Origin: Elusimicrobiota bacterium
GTDB lineage: Bacteria > Elusimicrobiota > Elusimicrobia > UBA1565 > UBA9628
Assembly (NCBI GenBank): GCA_028871595.1
Contig: JAGWMT010000057.1
Coordinates: 1 to 14,786 of the forward strand
DNA length: 14,786 nt
Direction: 5' to 3'
In this document: positions 7,489-14,073 of the stretch, piece after piece
Numbering within the stretch: the first letter of the stretch is position 1
Layout: every line of letters begins with the position of its first letter
Translations under genes and position numbers: made by a program
The notes under the pieces: model-generated
Seen by the model: only the letters and a program-made list of their open reading frames with translations
Database searches by the model: none
What the model was told of the DNA's origin: nothing

Positions 7489-7519
7489 CGGGGCCCCGGG
7501 CGATCGCCGCGGGGCCCCG
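7489..7519. terminator. Strong GC hairpin between two convergent genes, possible two-way terminator
   Basis: CGGGGCCCC (7489-7497) pairs with GGGGCCCCG (7511-7519), nine base pairs. The loop itself contains the palindrome GGCGATCGCC (7499-7508). It lies in the 89-base gap between the stop of the XRE gene (plus) and the stop of pilC (minus). There is no good U-tract on either side, so termination would be Rho-dependent or need help; the placement is what argues for a terminator. Confidence 0.5.
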
Positions 7520-7538
7520 ACGTCCTCTCCGGTCGAAT

Positions 7539-8771
7539 TTATCCCTGTTTTCCGGCCAGTTCGCCCAGGCCGAACATCGGCATGAACATGGCGACGACGA
7601 TGGTGCCGATGATGATGCCCATGACGACGATGACGATAGGCTCGATCAAGGAGGTCAGGCCCTTCACCGCCGTGTCCACTTCCTGGTCGTAGAAATCGGC
7701 GATCTTGGAGAGCATGATGTCCAGCGCGCCGGTTTCCTCGCCGACGGAGATCATCGAGGTCACCATGTTCGGGAAGATGCCCGACTTCTTGAGCGGGTCG
7801 GACAGATGGCCGCCCTCGCGGATGGACTCGCGCGTGAGCAGGACGGCGTCGGCGATGACCACGTTGCCGGCGGTCTGCGCCACCGTCTCCAGCGCCTGCA
7901 TGATGGGCACGCCGGACTTGATCAAGGTGCCCAAGGTGCGCGTGAAGCGCGCGACGGCGACCTTCTTCAGGATGATGCCGAAAATCGGCGCCTTCAACGT
8001 GTAGGCGTCCACGATCTTCTGACCCTTGGGCGTCTTGTAAAACACCTGGAAGCCTTTGTACGCCGCGAAGGGGAACGAAACGATCAGGTACCAAAACTGC
8101 TTCATCGTGTCGGAGATGTTAATCAGGATCTGCGTCGGCAGCGGCAGCTCCGCGCCGAAGCTGGAGAAGATGTTCTTGAAGGTCGGAATCACGAAAATCA
8201 TCAGGAAGACGGTGACGCAGGCGCAGATGGACAGAACGATGGCCGGGTACATCATCGCCGACTTCACCTTCGCCTTCAACTGCTCGGAGCTCTCCATGTA
8301 GACCGTCAGGCGCTCCAGGATGGTGTCCAGGATGCCGCCCAGCTCGCCGGCCTTGACCATCGAGGTGTACAGGTCGGGGAAGGCGTCGGGATGCTTCTTC
8401 AGCGCGTCGGAGATGGAAAGGCCGGACTCGATGTCGGATTTCACCGCGCCCAGCACTTCTTTGAAGGCGGGATTCTCGGCCTGGGTCTCCAAAATCCCCA
8501 GGCTTTGCACGATGGGGACGCCCGCGCTGACCAAGGTCGAGAGCTGGCGGGAGAACAGGACCAGGTCCTTCGAGGTCACGTGGCCCTTCTGGGTCTTCGC
8601 GATGAGGGCCTTGATCTTGTCGACGAAGCCTTCGGTCTTTTCCTTGATCTCCAGCACCACGTACTTCTGGCCGCGGAGCTTTTCCACCGCGCTCTTCTGC
8701 TCGTCGGCGTCGATGACGCCCGCCATCACCAGACCGGCCGACGTTTTCGCCTTGTAGCTGAAAGCGGGCAT
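7539..8771 (-). CDS. pilC: Type IV pilus inner-membrane platform protein PilC
   Basis: Protein of 410 residues, normal length for the PilC/GspF family. It sits in the inner membrane and couples the cytoplasmic motors to the growing pilus. The N-terminus AFSYKAKTSAG-VMAGVIDADE is the family start. Two homologous T2SSF domains follow, at about 70-198 and 275-398: FSRQLSTLVSAGVPIVQSLGILE in the first is matched by FTRTLGTLIKSGVPIMQALETVA in the second. Membrane helices are seen at about 177-198, 222-240 and 375-398. GELGGILD and GEETGALD are the paired short motifs of the two halves. The ATG is nine bases downstream of the pilT stop, and a good GGAGAG overlaps that stop, so it is translated from the pilBTC transcript. 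The end of the operon is the hairpin at 7489-7519. General secretion GspF is the alternative, but the pilT neighbour favours the pilus. Confidence 0.94.
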   Translation of the reverse strand: MPAFSYKAKTSAGLVMAGVIDADEQKSAVEKLRGQKYVVLEIKEKTEGFVDKIKALIAKTQKGHVTSKDLVLFSRQLSTLVSAGVPIVQSLGILETQAENPAFKEVLGAVKSDIESGLSISDALKKHPDAFPDLYTSMVKAGELGGILDTILERLTVYMESSEQLKAKVKSAMMYPAIVLSICACVTVFLMIFVIPTFKNIFSSFGAELPLPTQILINISDTMKQFWYLIVSFPFAAYKGFQVFYKTPKGQKIVDAYTLKAPIFGIILKKVAVARFTRTLGTLIKSGVPIMQALETVAQTAGNVVIADAVLLTRESIREGGHLSDPLKKSGIFPNMVTSMISVGEETGALDIMLSKIADFYDQEVDTAVKGLTSLIEPIVIVVMGIIIGTIVVAMFMPMFGLGELAGKQG

Positions 8772-8780
8772 AATCTCTCC

Positions 8781-9866
8781 TTAGTGCGGGGCCTGCTGGG
8801 CCGGCATCTGCCGCTGCATCAGCCGGCGCAGGTCCTCCGGATCCAGCGAGTGCGCCATCGCTTCCTGGAAGGTGATCTTCTGCTTGAAATAGAGGTCGGC
8901 GAGGCCCTGATTCATGGTCTGCATGCCGGCCTTCGCGCCCGTCTGGATGGCGACCTGGATCTGTTCGACCTTCTGCTCGCGGATCAGGTTCCGGATGGCC
9001 GAGTTGACCACCAAGGTCTCGACCGCGAGCACGCGCCCGGCGCCGGACGAGTGGACCAGCAGCTGCTGGCAGAGCACCGCCTGGAGCACGAACGAGAGCT
9101 GAACCCGGACCTGGTCCAGCTGATGGTTCGGGAACACGTCGATGATGCGGTTGATGGTCTGCGCGCAGTCCGTCGTGTGCAGAGTCGCCAGGACCAAGTG
9201 GCCGGTCTCGGCGATATTGAGCGCCGCCTGGATCGTCTCCAGGTCGCGCAGCTCCCCGATCAGGATCACGTTCGGGTCCTGGCGCAGGACGTGGCGCAGC
9301 GCCGCGCCGAAAGTCTCCGTGTCCTGCCCCACCTCGCGCTGGTTGACGATGGACTTCTTATGCGTGTGCACGAACTCGATCGGGTCCTCGACGGTCATGA
9401 TGTGCGCGGCCCGGGTCTCGTTGACGAAATCGATCATGCTGGCGATGGTGGTGGATTTCCCGGAGCCCGTCGGCCCCGTCACCAGCACCAAGCCCTTGGG
9501 AAGCTTCATGATGTCCAGGATGGAGCGCGGCAGGCCGATCTCGTCGAAGGTCTTGAACGAATTCGGAATGGCGCGCACCGCGGCCCCCACGTAGCCGGTC
9601 TGGCGGTAGACGTTCATGCGCACGCGTCCGATCCCGCGCAGATTGAAGGCCAGGTCCAGCTCGCTGGCGGCCTCGAAGCGCTGCCGCTGCTGGTCGTTGA
9701 GCAAAGAGTAGATCAACGCCTGGGAGGTCTCGGAATCCAATTTTTCAAAGGGCGTCGGCACCAGGGATCCGTCGATGCGCAGGATCGGCGGCGCGCCGAC
9801 CGTGAGGTGAAGGTCGGAGGCGCCGCGCTCGTGCATGAGCAGGAACAGTTCTCCCATCGATACCAT
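8781..9866 (-). CDS. pilT: Type IV pilus retraction ATPase PilT
   Basis: Protein of 361 residues. PilT is the hexameric ATPase that depolymerises pili and powers twitching. The N-terminal PAS-like part begins with ASDLHLTVGAPPILRIDG. Walker A is GPTGSGKST (131-139), the Asp box VEDPIEFVH (159-167), Walker B VILIGELRD (200-208) and the His box TLHTTDCAQTINRIIDVFP (228-246). The AIRNLIRE motif that is specific to PilT and needed for retraction is at 290-297, which separates it from PilB and PilU-like relatives. It lies 22 bases after pilB with AGGAG seven bases before the ATG; a second in-frame ATG three codons later is less well placed. Pili here can therefore probably be retracted. The pilin, prepilin peptidase and secretin genes are not in this window. 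Confidence 0.96.
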   Translation of the reverse strand: MVSMGELFLLMHERGASDLHLTVGAPPILRIDGSLVPTPFEKLDSETSQALIYSLLNDQQRQRFEAASELDLAFNLRGIGRVRMNVYRQTGYVGAAVRAIPNSFKTFDEIGLPRSILDIMKLPKGLVLVTGPTGSGKSTTIASMIDFVNETRAAHIMTVEDPIEFVHTHKKSIVNQREVGQDTETFGAALRHVLRQDPNVILIGELRDLETIQAALNIAETGHLVLATLHTTDCAQTINRIIDVFPNHQLDQVRVQLSFVLQAVLCQQLLVHSSGAGRVLAVETLVVNSAIRNLIREQKVEQIQVAIQTGAKAGMQTMNQGLADLYFKQKITFQEAMAHSLDPEDLRRLMQRQMPAQQAPH

Positions 9867-9888
9867 GTCTTCTCTCCTCGAAATCCGG

Positions 9889-11667
9889 TCAGACGTCGCC
9901 GTCCGCCTGCGTCACGCGCATCATTTCCTCGACGGTCGTCGCCCCGGAGAGGATCTTGCGGATGGCGCACATCCGCAAGGTCAGCATGCCCTGCTTCATG
10001 GACTGGGTCTTGATCATCTTGGCCGACGCCCGGTCCAGGACCAGTTGGCGGATCGCGTCGGTCATCTCCATGACCTCGTAAAGCCCTTGGCGGCCGCGGT
10101 AGCCCGTGGTGGCGCAGTTCTCGCAGCCCTTGCCTTTGTACAGGACGACCTTGCCGCCGTCGGTGACCTGGAGCTGCGCCTCCGGCACGCCCAGTTTGAG
10201 CAGCCAGTCCTTCTCCACCTCGTACGGCTCCTTGCACTTCGGGCAGATGCCGCGCACGAGGCGCTGGGCCTCGACCATCAGCATGGCCGCGCTGATCAGA
10301 AAGGGCTCCACGCCCATCATGCCCAGGCGGGTGATCGTTTGGGACGTGTCGTTGGTATGCAGGGTGGAGAAGACCAGATGGCCGGTCAGCGCCGCGTTGA
10401 TGGCGATGGTCGCGGTTTCCTGGTCGCGGATCTCGCCGACCATGATCACGTCGGGGTCCTGGCGCAGGAACGAGCGCAGGGCCGCGGCGAAAGTCAGGCC
10501 GACCTGGTTATGAATCTGGACTTGATTGATGCCCTTGAGCTGGTACTCGACGGGGTCCTCGGCGGTGATGATGTTCGTGTCCGGCGTGTTCAAATTGGCC
10601 AGCGCGGAGTAGAGCGTCGTCGACTTCCCGGAACCCGTCGGCCCCGTGACGAGGTTCACGCCGTACGGCGCTTCCATGGCCTTCTTGAACACGGCCATGG
10701 CCTCCGGCTCGAAGCCCAACTGGGTCATGTTGACCTTCAGACCCGATGAGTCCAGGATGCGCATGACGATCTTCTCGCCGGGAGCGCAGGGCAGGACCGA
10801 CACGCGCATGTCGATCTCCTTGCCCTCGATCTTGAGCTTCAGGCGCCCGTCCTGCGGAATGCGCTTCTCCGCGATGTTCAGGTTCGACATGATCTTGATG
10901 CGCGCGCAGATCGCGTTGTGGAATTTCTTCGGGGGACTGGGCTGCTCATGGAGAACGCCGTCGATCCGGTACCGGATGCGGAGCTCCTTCTGGTAGGGCT
11001 CGATGTGGATGTCGGAGGCCCGGGACTTCACCGCGCCGGCCATGATCAGGTTCACCATCTTGATCACGGGCGCTTCCTCGGCGTCCCGCTCCAGCGCGGC
11101 CTCGCTCTCCTGCGCGGACTTCTCCTCGACGTGCTCGATCTCGTCGGCCGCCGCCTCGTCCACCGCCGACTGCTTGACGATGTCCTCGAGCGCCTCCTGG
11201 GACGTGGCCTGCTTGTAGTACTTCTCGTGCGCGGCGGAAATCTCGCTTTCGGAGGCCAGGCAGCCGATCACGTCGCAGCCGGTGAGCATCTTGAGATCGT
11301 CGAGGACCATCACGTCCAGGGGGTCGGCGATGGCGACGGTCAGGCGGTCCTTCGTCTTATTGAACGGCATCAGCATCTTCTGGCGCGCGATGGCCTCGGG
11401 CACGGCGGCGACGGCGTCTTCGGAGATGTCGCCGATATCGGCCAGGGAAACGAAGGAAATTCCCGTTTTTTCCGCCAGAAATTGAAGAAGCTTGTCCTCG
11501 GCCAGGAAGCCCTTGTCGATCAGCAAGGTGCCCAGCTTGTCCCCTCCGCTTTTCTGGGCGTCGAGAGCCTCCTTCAATTGTTCCGAGGAAATCAGCGTTT
11601 CCTCGACCAGAAGGTCGGCCAGGCGCCGGGAAAGCCCCAGCGAAATGGAATGCTGCGCGTTCGCCAT
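9889..11667 (-). CDS. pilB: Type IV pilus extension ATPase PilB
   Basis: Protein of 592 residues of the GspE/PilB family, the ATPase that assembles pili. Two N-terminal segments (about 10-65 and 66-155) form the MshEN/T2SSE-N region. An acidic linker (160-200, many Glu) follows, then the catalytic core: ASDIHIEPY (217-225), Walker A GPTGSGKST (342-350), the Asp box AEDPVEY (369-375), Walker B DVIMVGEIRD (406-415) and the His box TLHTNDTSQTITRL (435-448). A zinc site of CPKC (475-478) and CENC (515-518) is typical for PilB and GspE. The gene starts at ATG with no Shine-Dalgarno and its own TTGACA promoter just upstream. It is followed by pilT and pilC. Type II secretion GspE is the main alternative, made less likely by pilT. 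Confidence 0.95.
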   Translation of the reverse strand: MANAQHSISLGLSRRLADLLVEETLISSEQLKEALDAQKSGGDKLGTLLIDKGFLAEDKLLQFLAEKTGISFVSLADIGDISEDAVAAVPEAIARQKMLMPFNKTKDRLTVAIADPLDVMVLDDLKMLTGCDVIGCLASESEISAAHEKYYKQATSQEALEDIVKQSAVDEAAADEIEHVEEKSAQESEAALERDAEEAPVIKMVNLIMAGAVKSRASDIHIEPYQKELRIRYRIDGVLHEQPSPPKKFHNAICARIKIMSNLNIAEKRIPQDGRLKLKIEGKEIDMRVSVLPCAPGEKIVMRILDSSGLKVNMTQLGFEPEAMAVFKKAMEAPYGVNLVTGPTGSGKSTTLYSALANLNTPDTNIITAEDPVEYQLKGINQVQIHNQVGLTFAAALRSFLRQDPDVIMVGEIRDQETATIAINAALTGHLVFSTLHTNDTSQTITRLGMMGVEPFLISAAMLMVEAQRLVRGICPKCKEPYEVEKDWLLKLGVPEAQLQVTDGGKVVLYKGKGCENCATTGYRGRQGLYEVMEMTDAIRQLVLDRASAKMIKTQSMKQGMLTLRMCAIRKILSGATTVEEMMRVTQADGDV

Positions 11668-11675
11668 GCTAGGTA

Positions 11676-11704
11676 AGGTTAGGGTCCGCGCCGGACTTTG
11701 TCAA
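11676..11704 (-). promoter_or_regulatory. Promoter of pilBTC, predicted leaderless
   Basis: Minus-strand -35 TTGACA (11699-11704, perfect), a 17-bp spacer and -10 TAACCT (11676-11681; T1, A2 and T6 match). Eight bases separate it from the pilB ATG and contain no Shine-Dalgarno. Upstream is an AT-rich patch (11714-11738) that could act as an UP element; it also contains AGGCTATCTT (11714-11723), an alternative -10 that would give a leader of about 40 bases. The GYF-domain gene ends just upstream, so read-through could add to transcription. Confidence 0.62.
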
Positions 11705-11747
11705 GGCCGACGCAAGATAGCCTATATTAATAAGAAGTGAACGTCCG

Positions 11748-14012
11748 TCAGAGCCCGGAATTGACGGTGTCGGACCGGAAGGCCCCGTCGTCCTCCGCCG
11801 GGGGACGCAGCTCGCCCTCGCTCGGCAGGGGCAGGAGCGGCACCTCCTTCGGGGTCTCGGGCTCGACGCGGCGTTTGGCGGCGCGCTTGACGGCCTTGGC
11901 GCGGGCGGGCTTCTTCTTGGCCTTGGCCTTGGCTTTCGCTTTCGGCTTCTCCTCGGAGGCGGGTGGACCGCCGGCCAGCATGCGCTTGCCGTCCAGGTTC
12001 TTGCCGATGACGAAGCCTCGGTCCATATCGGCCTCGAAGAGATAGTGCACCTCGGTCCCGCCCGGAGCCGACGGCGTGAAGCGATACTCCACCAGGTAGG
12101 TTTTATCCGACGTCTCGCTGGCGCTCCACGACTCCTTGCCGGCGCCCGGGCTGGCGGAGTAGGAATACTGCAGCCAGGACGCCACGGTGCCGCGCCCGCC
12201 GTCCAGCGGAAAATCCTTGACCATCGCCACGGCCGCGTCCAGCTTGGATTCCGGCGCCGCCTGCGGGGTTTCATTGGGCGCGGGAGCGGGCGCGGCGGCC
12301 GGCAACTGGCGCGGCTTGACCATCGGCGGAGCCGGTGTTTCCTCGACGGGAGCGTAACCCACGCCCGAACGGCCGTCGTCGAGCGCGGCCATCTGCTTCA
12401 GGTCCTTCGGGTGGCGCAGCGACAGGAAGCCGATGACGCCCATCACCACGACCAGGACCGCGCCGGCGACGGCGAATATCTTATTGTTGCGCGGCGGGCG
12501 CTTGGGCGCCGGAGCGGTCTCCGGAGCCGGCTTGGCCAGGCGCGCCATGACCTCCTGGGTGGATGGAGCGGACATCTGCGAGGCGGTGTTCGGCGGCGCG
12601 TCGCCTCCACCCGCTCCGGAGAAGCTGGGCATCGGCTGGGGCTCGGGCGAGAAGGACGGCGGCGCGCCGAAGCTCAAGGTGGCGGGCGGCGCGGGCATGG
12701 GCGTGGCCGGCGCCGATGACGGCTCGAACGGGGAAACGGAAGCGGCCGGCAGGGCGAACGCCGGATCCGTCGAGGGCGCGGTCAGGGGCTGCGGCTTGCT
12801 CGGCGCCGGGGCCAAGTTCACGGGCGCGGCCGCGGGCGCGCCCCAGTCGAAGGGAGCGGGGGACGGGGCGCCGGGAGGCGCTTCGGCCGCCGGAGGAGCC
12901 GCGACGGCCGGCGGCGCGGCGATCTTCAATTCGACGGGAGCCGGAACGGCGGCCGGCGGAGGAGGAACGACCGCTTCCGGAACCGGCGCGGCGGCCGGAG
13001 TCTCGACGGAGCCGGCCGCCGGCGCGTCCTCGGGCCCGACGACGCGGAACGCCTTGATCGTCGGCGCGACCTTGAACTGCTTGCGCTCGAACGTCGACTT
13101 CTTCGGCGCGGGCTCGGGAGTGGCGGGCTCGGGAGCGGCGGGCTCCGGAAGGCTCAGTTCCAGCGCGGCGCCGGCGAAGGACGGCCGCTCCGGTGGCTCG
13201 GGAGCCGGAGGAACGGGGGCGTCCGGCGCCGGAACCTCGGGGGCGGGAGGGGCGGGAGGGGCGGGAGGCGCGGCCGGGAAAGCGGGGACTCCGTCCACGG
13301 GAGCGAAGCTGGGAAACGCGCCGCCGGGCGCGACGCTGGACCAATCCACGGCGGACGCCTCCGCGGGGGCCGGGATCGGAGCGGGCGCGGCAGCCGGAGG
13401 CGCGGAGGCCTGCGGCGCGACCGGCGGCGGCGGGGGATGAGCGATCGCCGCGATGATGTCCTTGGCGAGAGCATCCCGGTCCAATTCGGCCGCCTGCGGC
13501 GGGTGGCCGCGCAGTTGCAGCTCCTTTTCGACCAGGCGATGGACCAGGTTCGTGTGGCCGGCTTCCAACTCGGTCACGCGCTGGTAGAGCATCTCCAGCT
13601 GCAGGCTGAGCTCCGACACCTGCTCCTTGGCCTTGCGGAGCTCGGTTTCGTTGGCGGGCGGGCGCGGGGTCAGAAGATCGCCGAAAGTCTTCTTCATGTC
13701 CGCGTCCTGGAACAGGTCCTCGGCCGCCCCCGGGAACTCGTCGTCGCCGATCAAGCCCGCGGCGTCGATCTGCAGCTTGTCGAGCAGTCCGTACGTCGAG
13801 CCGAATTCATCGCCCGCCCAGGAAGGTCCCAAGGCCGAGGCCAGCCCGGAGAATTCCGCGACGTCCCCGGCCGGGCGCCATTCGCCCTCCCCGGCCCCCG
13901 CGGTGTCTCCCGCGCTGACCAAGGTGGACGCGTCCAAGCCCGGAAGCCCCGCGACCGCGTCCTTGTCGAACGGGCCGAGGATCCGGGAGTCTTTGTAGAC
14001 CCAATACTTCAC
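11748..14012 (-). CDS. GYF-domain, coiled-coil, proline-rich trans-membrane protein, 754 aa
   Basis: No family recognised for the whole protein. Residues 1-54 look like a bacterial GYF_2 domain: YWVYKDSRILGPF near the start and LVSAGD...EWRPAGDV at its end. A short acidic stretch follows, then a coiled coil (about 121-167, ELRKAKEQVSELSLQLEML). Residues 193-508 are a long Pro/Ala-rich linker, interrupted by a basic island at about 305-325. One membrane helix is at 512-532, preceded by KRPPRNNK, so by the positive-inside rule the N-terminus is cytoplasmic and the C-terminus periplasmic. After a short Pro-rich link, a folded domain at about 588-680 (LQYSYSASPG, TYLVEYRFTP, EVHYLFEADM) is followed by a Lys/Ala/Arg tail at 690-715. 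The start is GTG. Directly upstream of pilB on the same strand, it may link a cytoplasmic partner with the pilus machine. Only the layout, not sequence, recalls the Myxococcus motility protein GltJ. Confidence 0.82.
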   Translation of the reverse strand: MKYWVYKDSRILGPFDKDAVAGLPGLDASTLVSAGDTAGAGEGEWRPAGDVAEFSGLASALGPSWAGDEFGSTYGLLDKLQIDAAGLIGDDEFPGAAEDLFQDADMKKTFGDLLTPRPPANETELRKAKEQVSELSLQLEMLYQRVTELEAGHTNLVHRLVEKELQLRGHPPQAAELDRDALAKDIIAAIAHPPPPPVAPQASAPPAAAPAPIPAPAEASAVDWSSVAPGGAFPSFAPVDGVPAFPAAPPAPPAPPAPEVPAPDAPVPPAPEPPERPSFAGAALELSLPEPAAPEPATPEPAPKKSTFERKQFKVAPTIKAFRVVGPEDAPAAGSVETPAAAPVPEAVVPPPPAAVPAPVELKIAAPPAVAAPPAAEAPPGAPSPAPFDWGAPAAAPVNLAPAPSKPQPLTAPSTDPAFALPAASVSPFEPSSAPATPMPAPPATLSFGAPPSFSPEPQPMPSFSGAGGGDAPPNTASQMSAPSTQEVMARLAKPAPETAPAPKRPPRNNKIFAVAGAVLVVVMGVIGFLSLRHPKDLKQMAALDDGRSGVGYAPVEETPAPPMVKPRQLPAAAPAPAPNETPQAAPESKLDAAVAMVKDFPLDGGRGTVASWLQYSYSASPGAGKESWSASETSDKTYLVEYRFTPSAPGGTEVHYLFEADMDRGFVIGKNLDGKRMLAGGPPASEEKPKAKAKAKAKKKPARAKAVKRAAKRRVEPETPKEVPLLPLPSEGELRPPAEDDGAFRSDTVNSGL
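13241..13267. repeat. Three exact 9-bp tandem repeats in the proline-rich linker
   Basis: The 9-mer GGGCGGGAG occurs three times in a row on the plus strand and encodes a Pro-Pro-Ala repeat on the minus strand. Together with the preceding G-run at 13239 it makes at least four runs of three or more G separated by one base, a G-quadruplex-type sequence on the template strand of the gene. A looser 15-bp repeat encoding PEPA(T/A) lies nearby at about 13107-13149. Confidence 0.8.
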
Positions 14013-14019
14013 TGCCGCC

Positions 14020-14048
14020 AGGATACCCCCGCGCTGTTACGTTTTCAA
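14020..14048 (-). promoter_or_regulatory. Promoter of the GYF-domain gene, predicted leaderless
   Basis: Minus-strand -35 TTGAAA (14043-14048, five of six matches), a 17-bp spacer and -10 TATCCT (14020-14025, four of six). Seven bases (14013-14019) separate it from the GTG start, without a Shine-Dalgarno. It lies back to back with the promoter of the gene at 14074 within a 61-bp gap. Confidence 0.62.
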
Positions 14049-14057
14049 GGCGGAAAT

Positions 14058-14067
14058 AGGCTAAATT
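14058..14067 (+). promoter_or_regulatory. Possible -10 element of the MBL-fold gene
   Basis: TAAATT (14062-14067) matches the -10 consensus at four of six positions and ends six bases before the GTG at 14074. It is preceded by AGGC (14058-14061), as at the uvrC promoter. No clear -35 is seen. The overlapping TAGGCT at 14057-14062 is an alternative that would leave a leader of a few bases. Confidence 0.42.
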
Positions 14068-14073
14068 AAAGGC

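Noticed and set aside
7500..7507. GCGATCGC octamer, as in the cyanobacterial HIP1 repeat
   Set aside because: I found only three copies in the window (near 3492, 7500 and 13441), with no regular spacing, and the other genes do not suggest a cyanobacterium.
7806..10013. A 735-codon open frame on the plus strand
   Set aside because: It is antisense to pilC and pilT, both certain genes. Its His/Gln/Arg/Leu-rich translation is what a GC-rich gene gives when read on the opposite strand, with no domain recognised.
9889..11667. Type II secretion ATPase GspE instead of PilB
   Set aside because: The pilT gene with the AIRNLIRE motif follows directly in the operon; type II systems have no retraction ATPase.
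12433..13440. A 335-codon Gly/Ala-rich open frame on the plus strand
   Set aside because: It is the mirror of the Pro/Ala linker of the GYF-domain gene (CCN proline codons read as NGG). It has no ribosome binding site and no domain.
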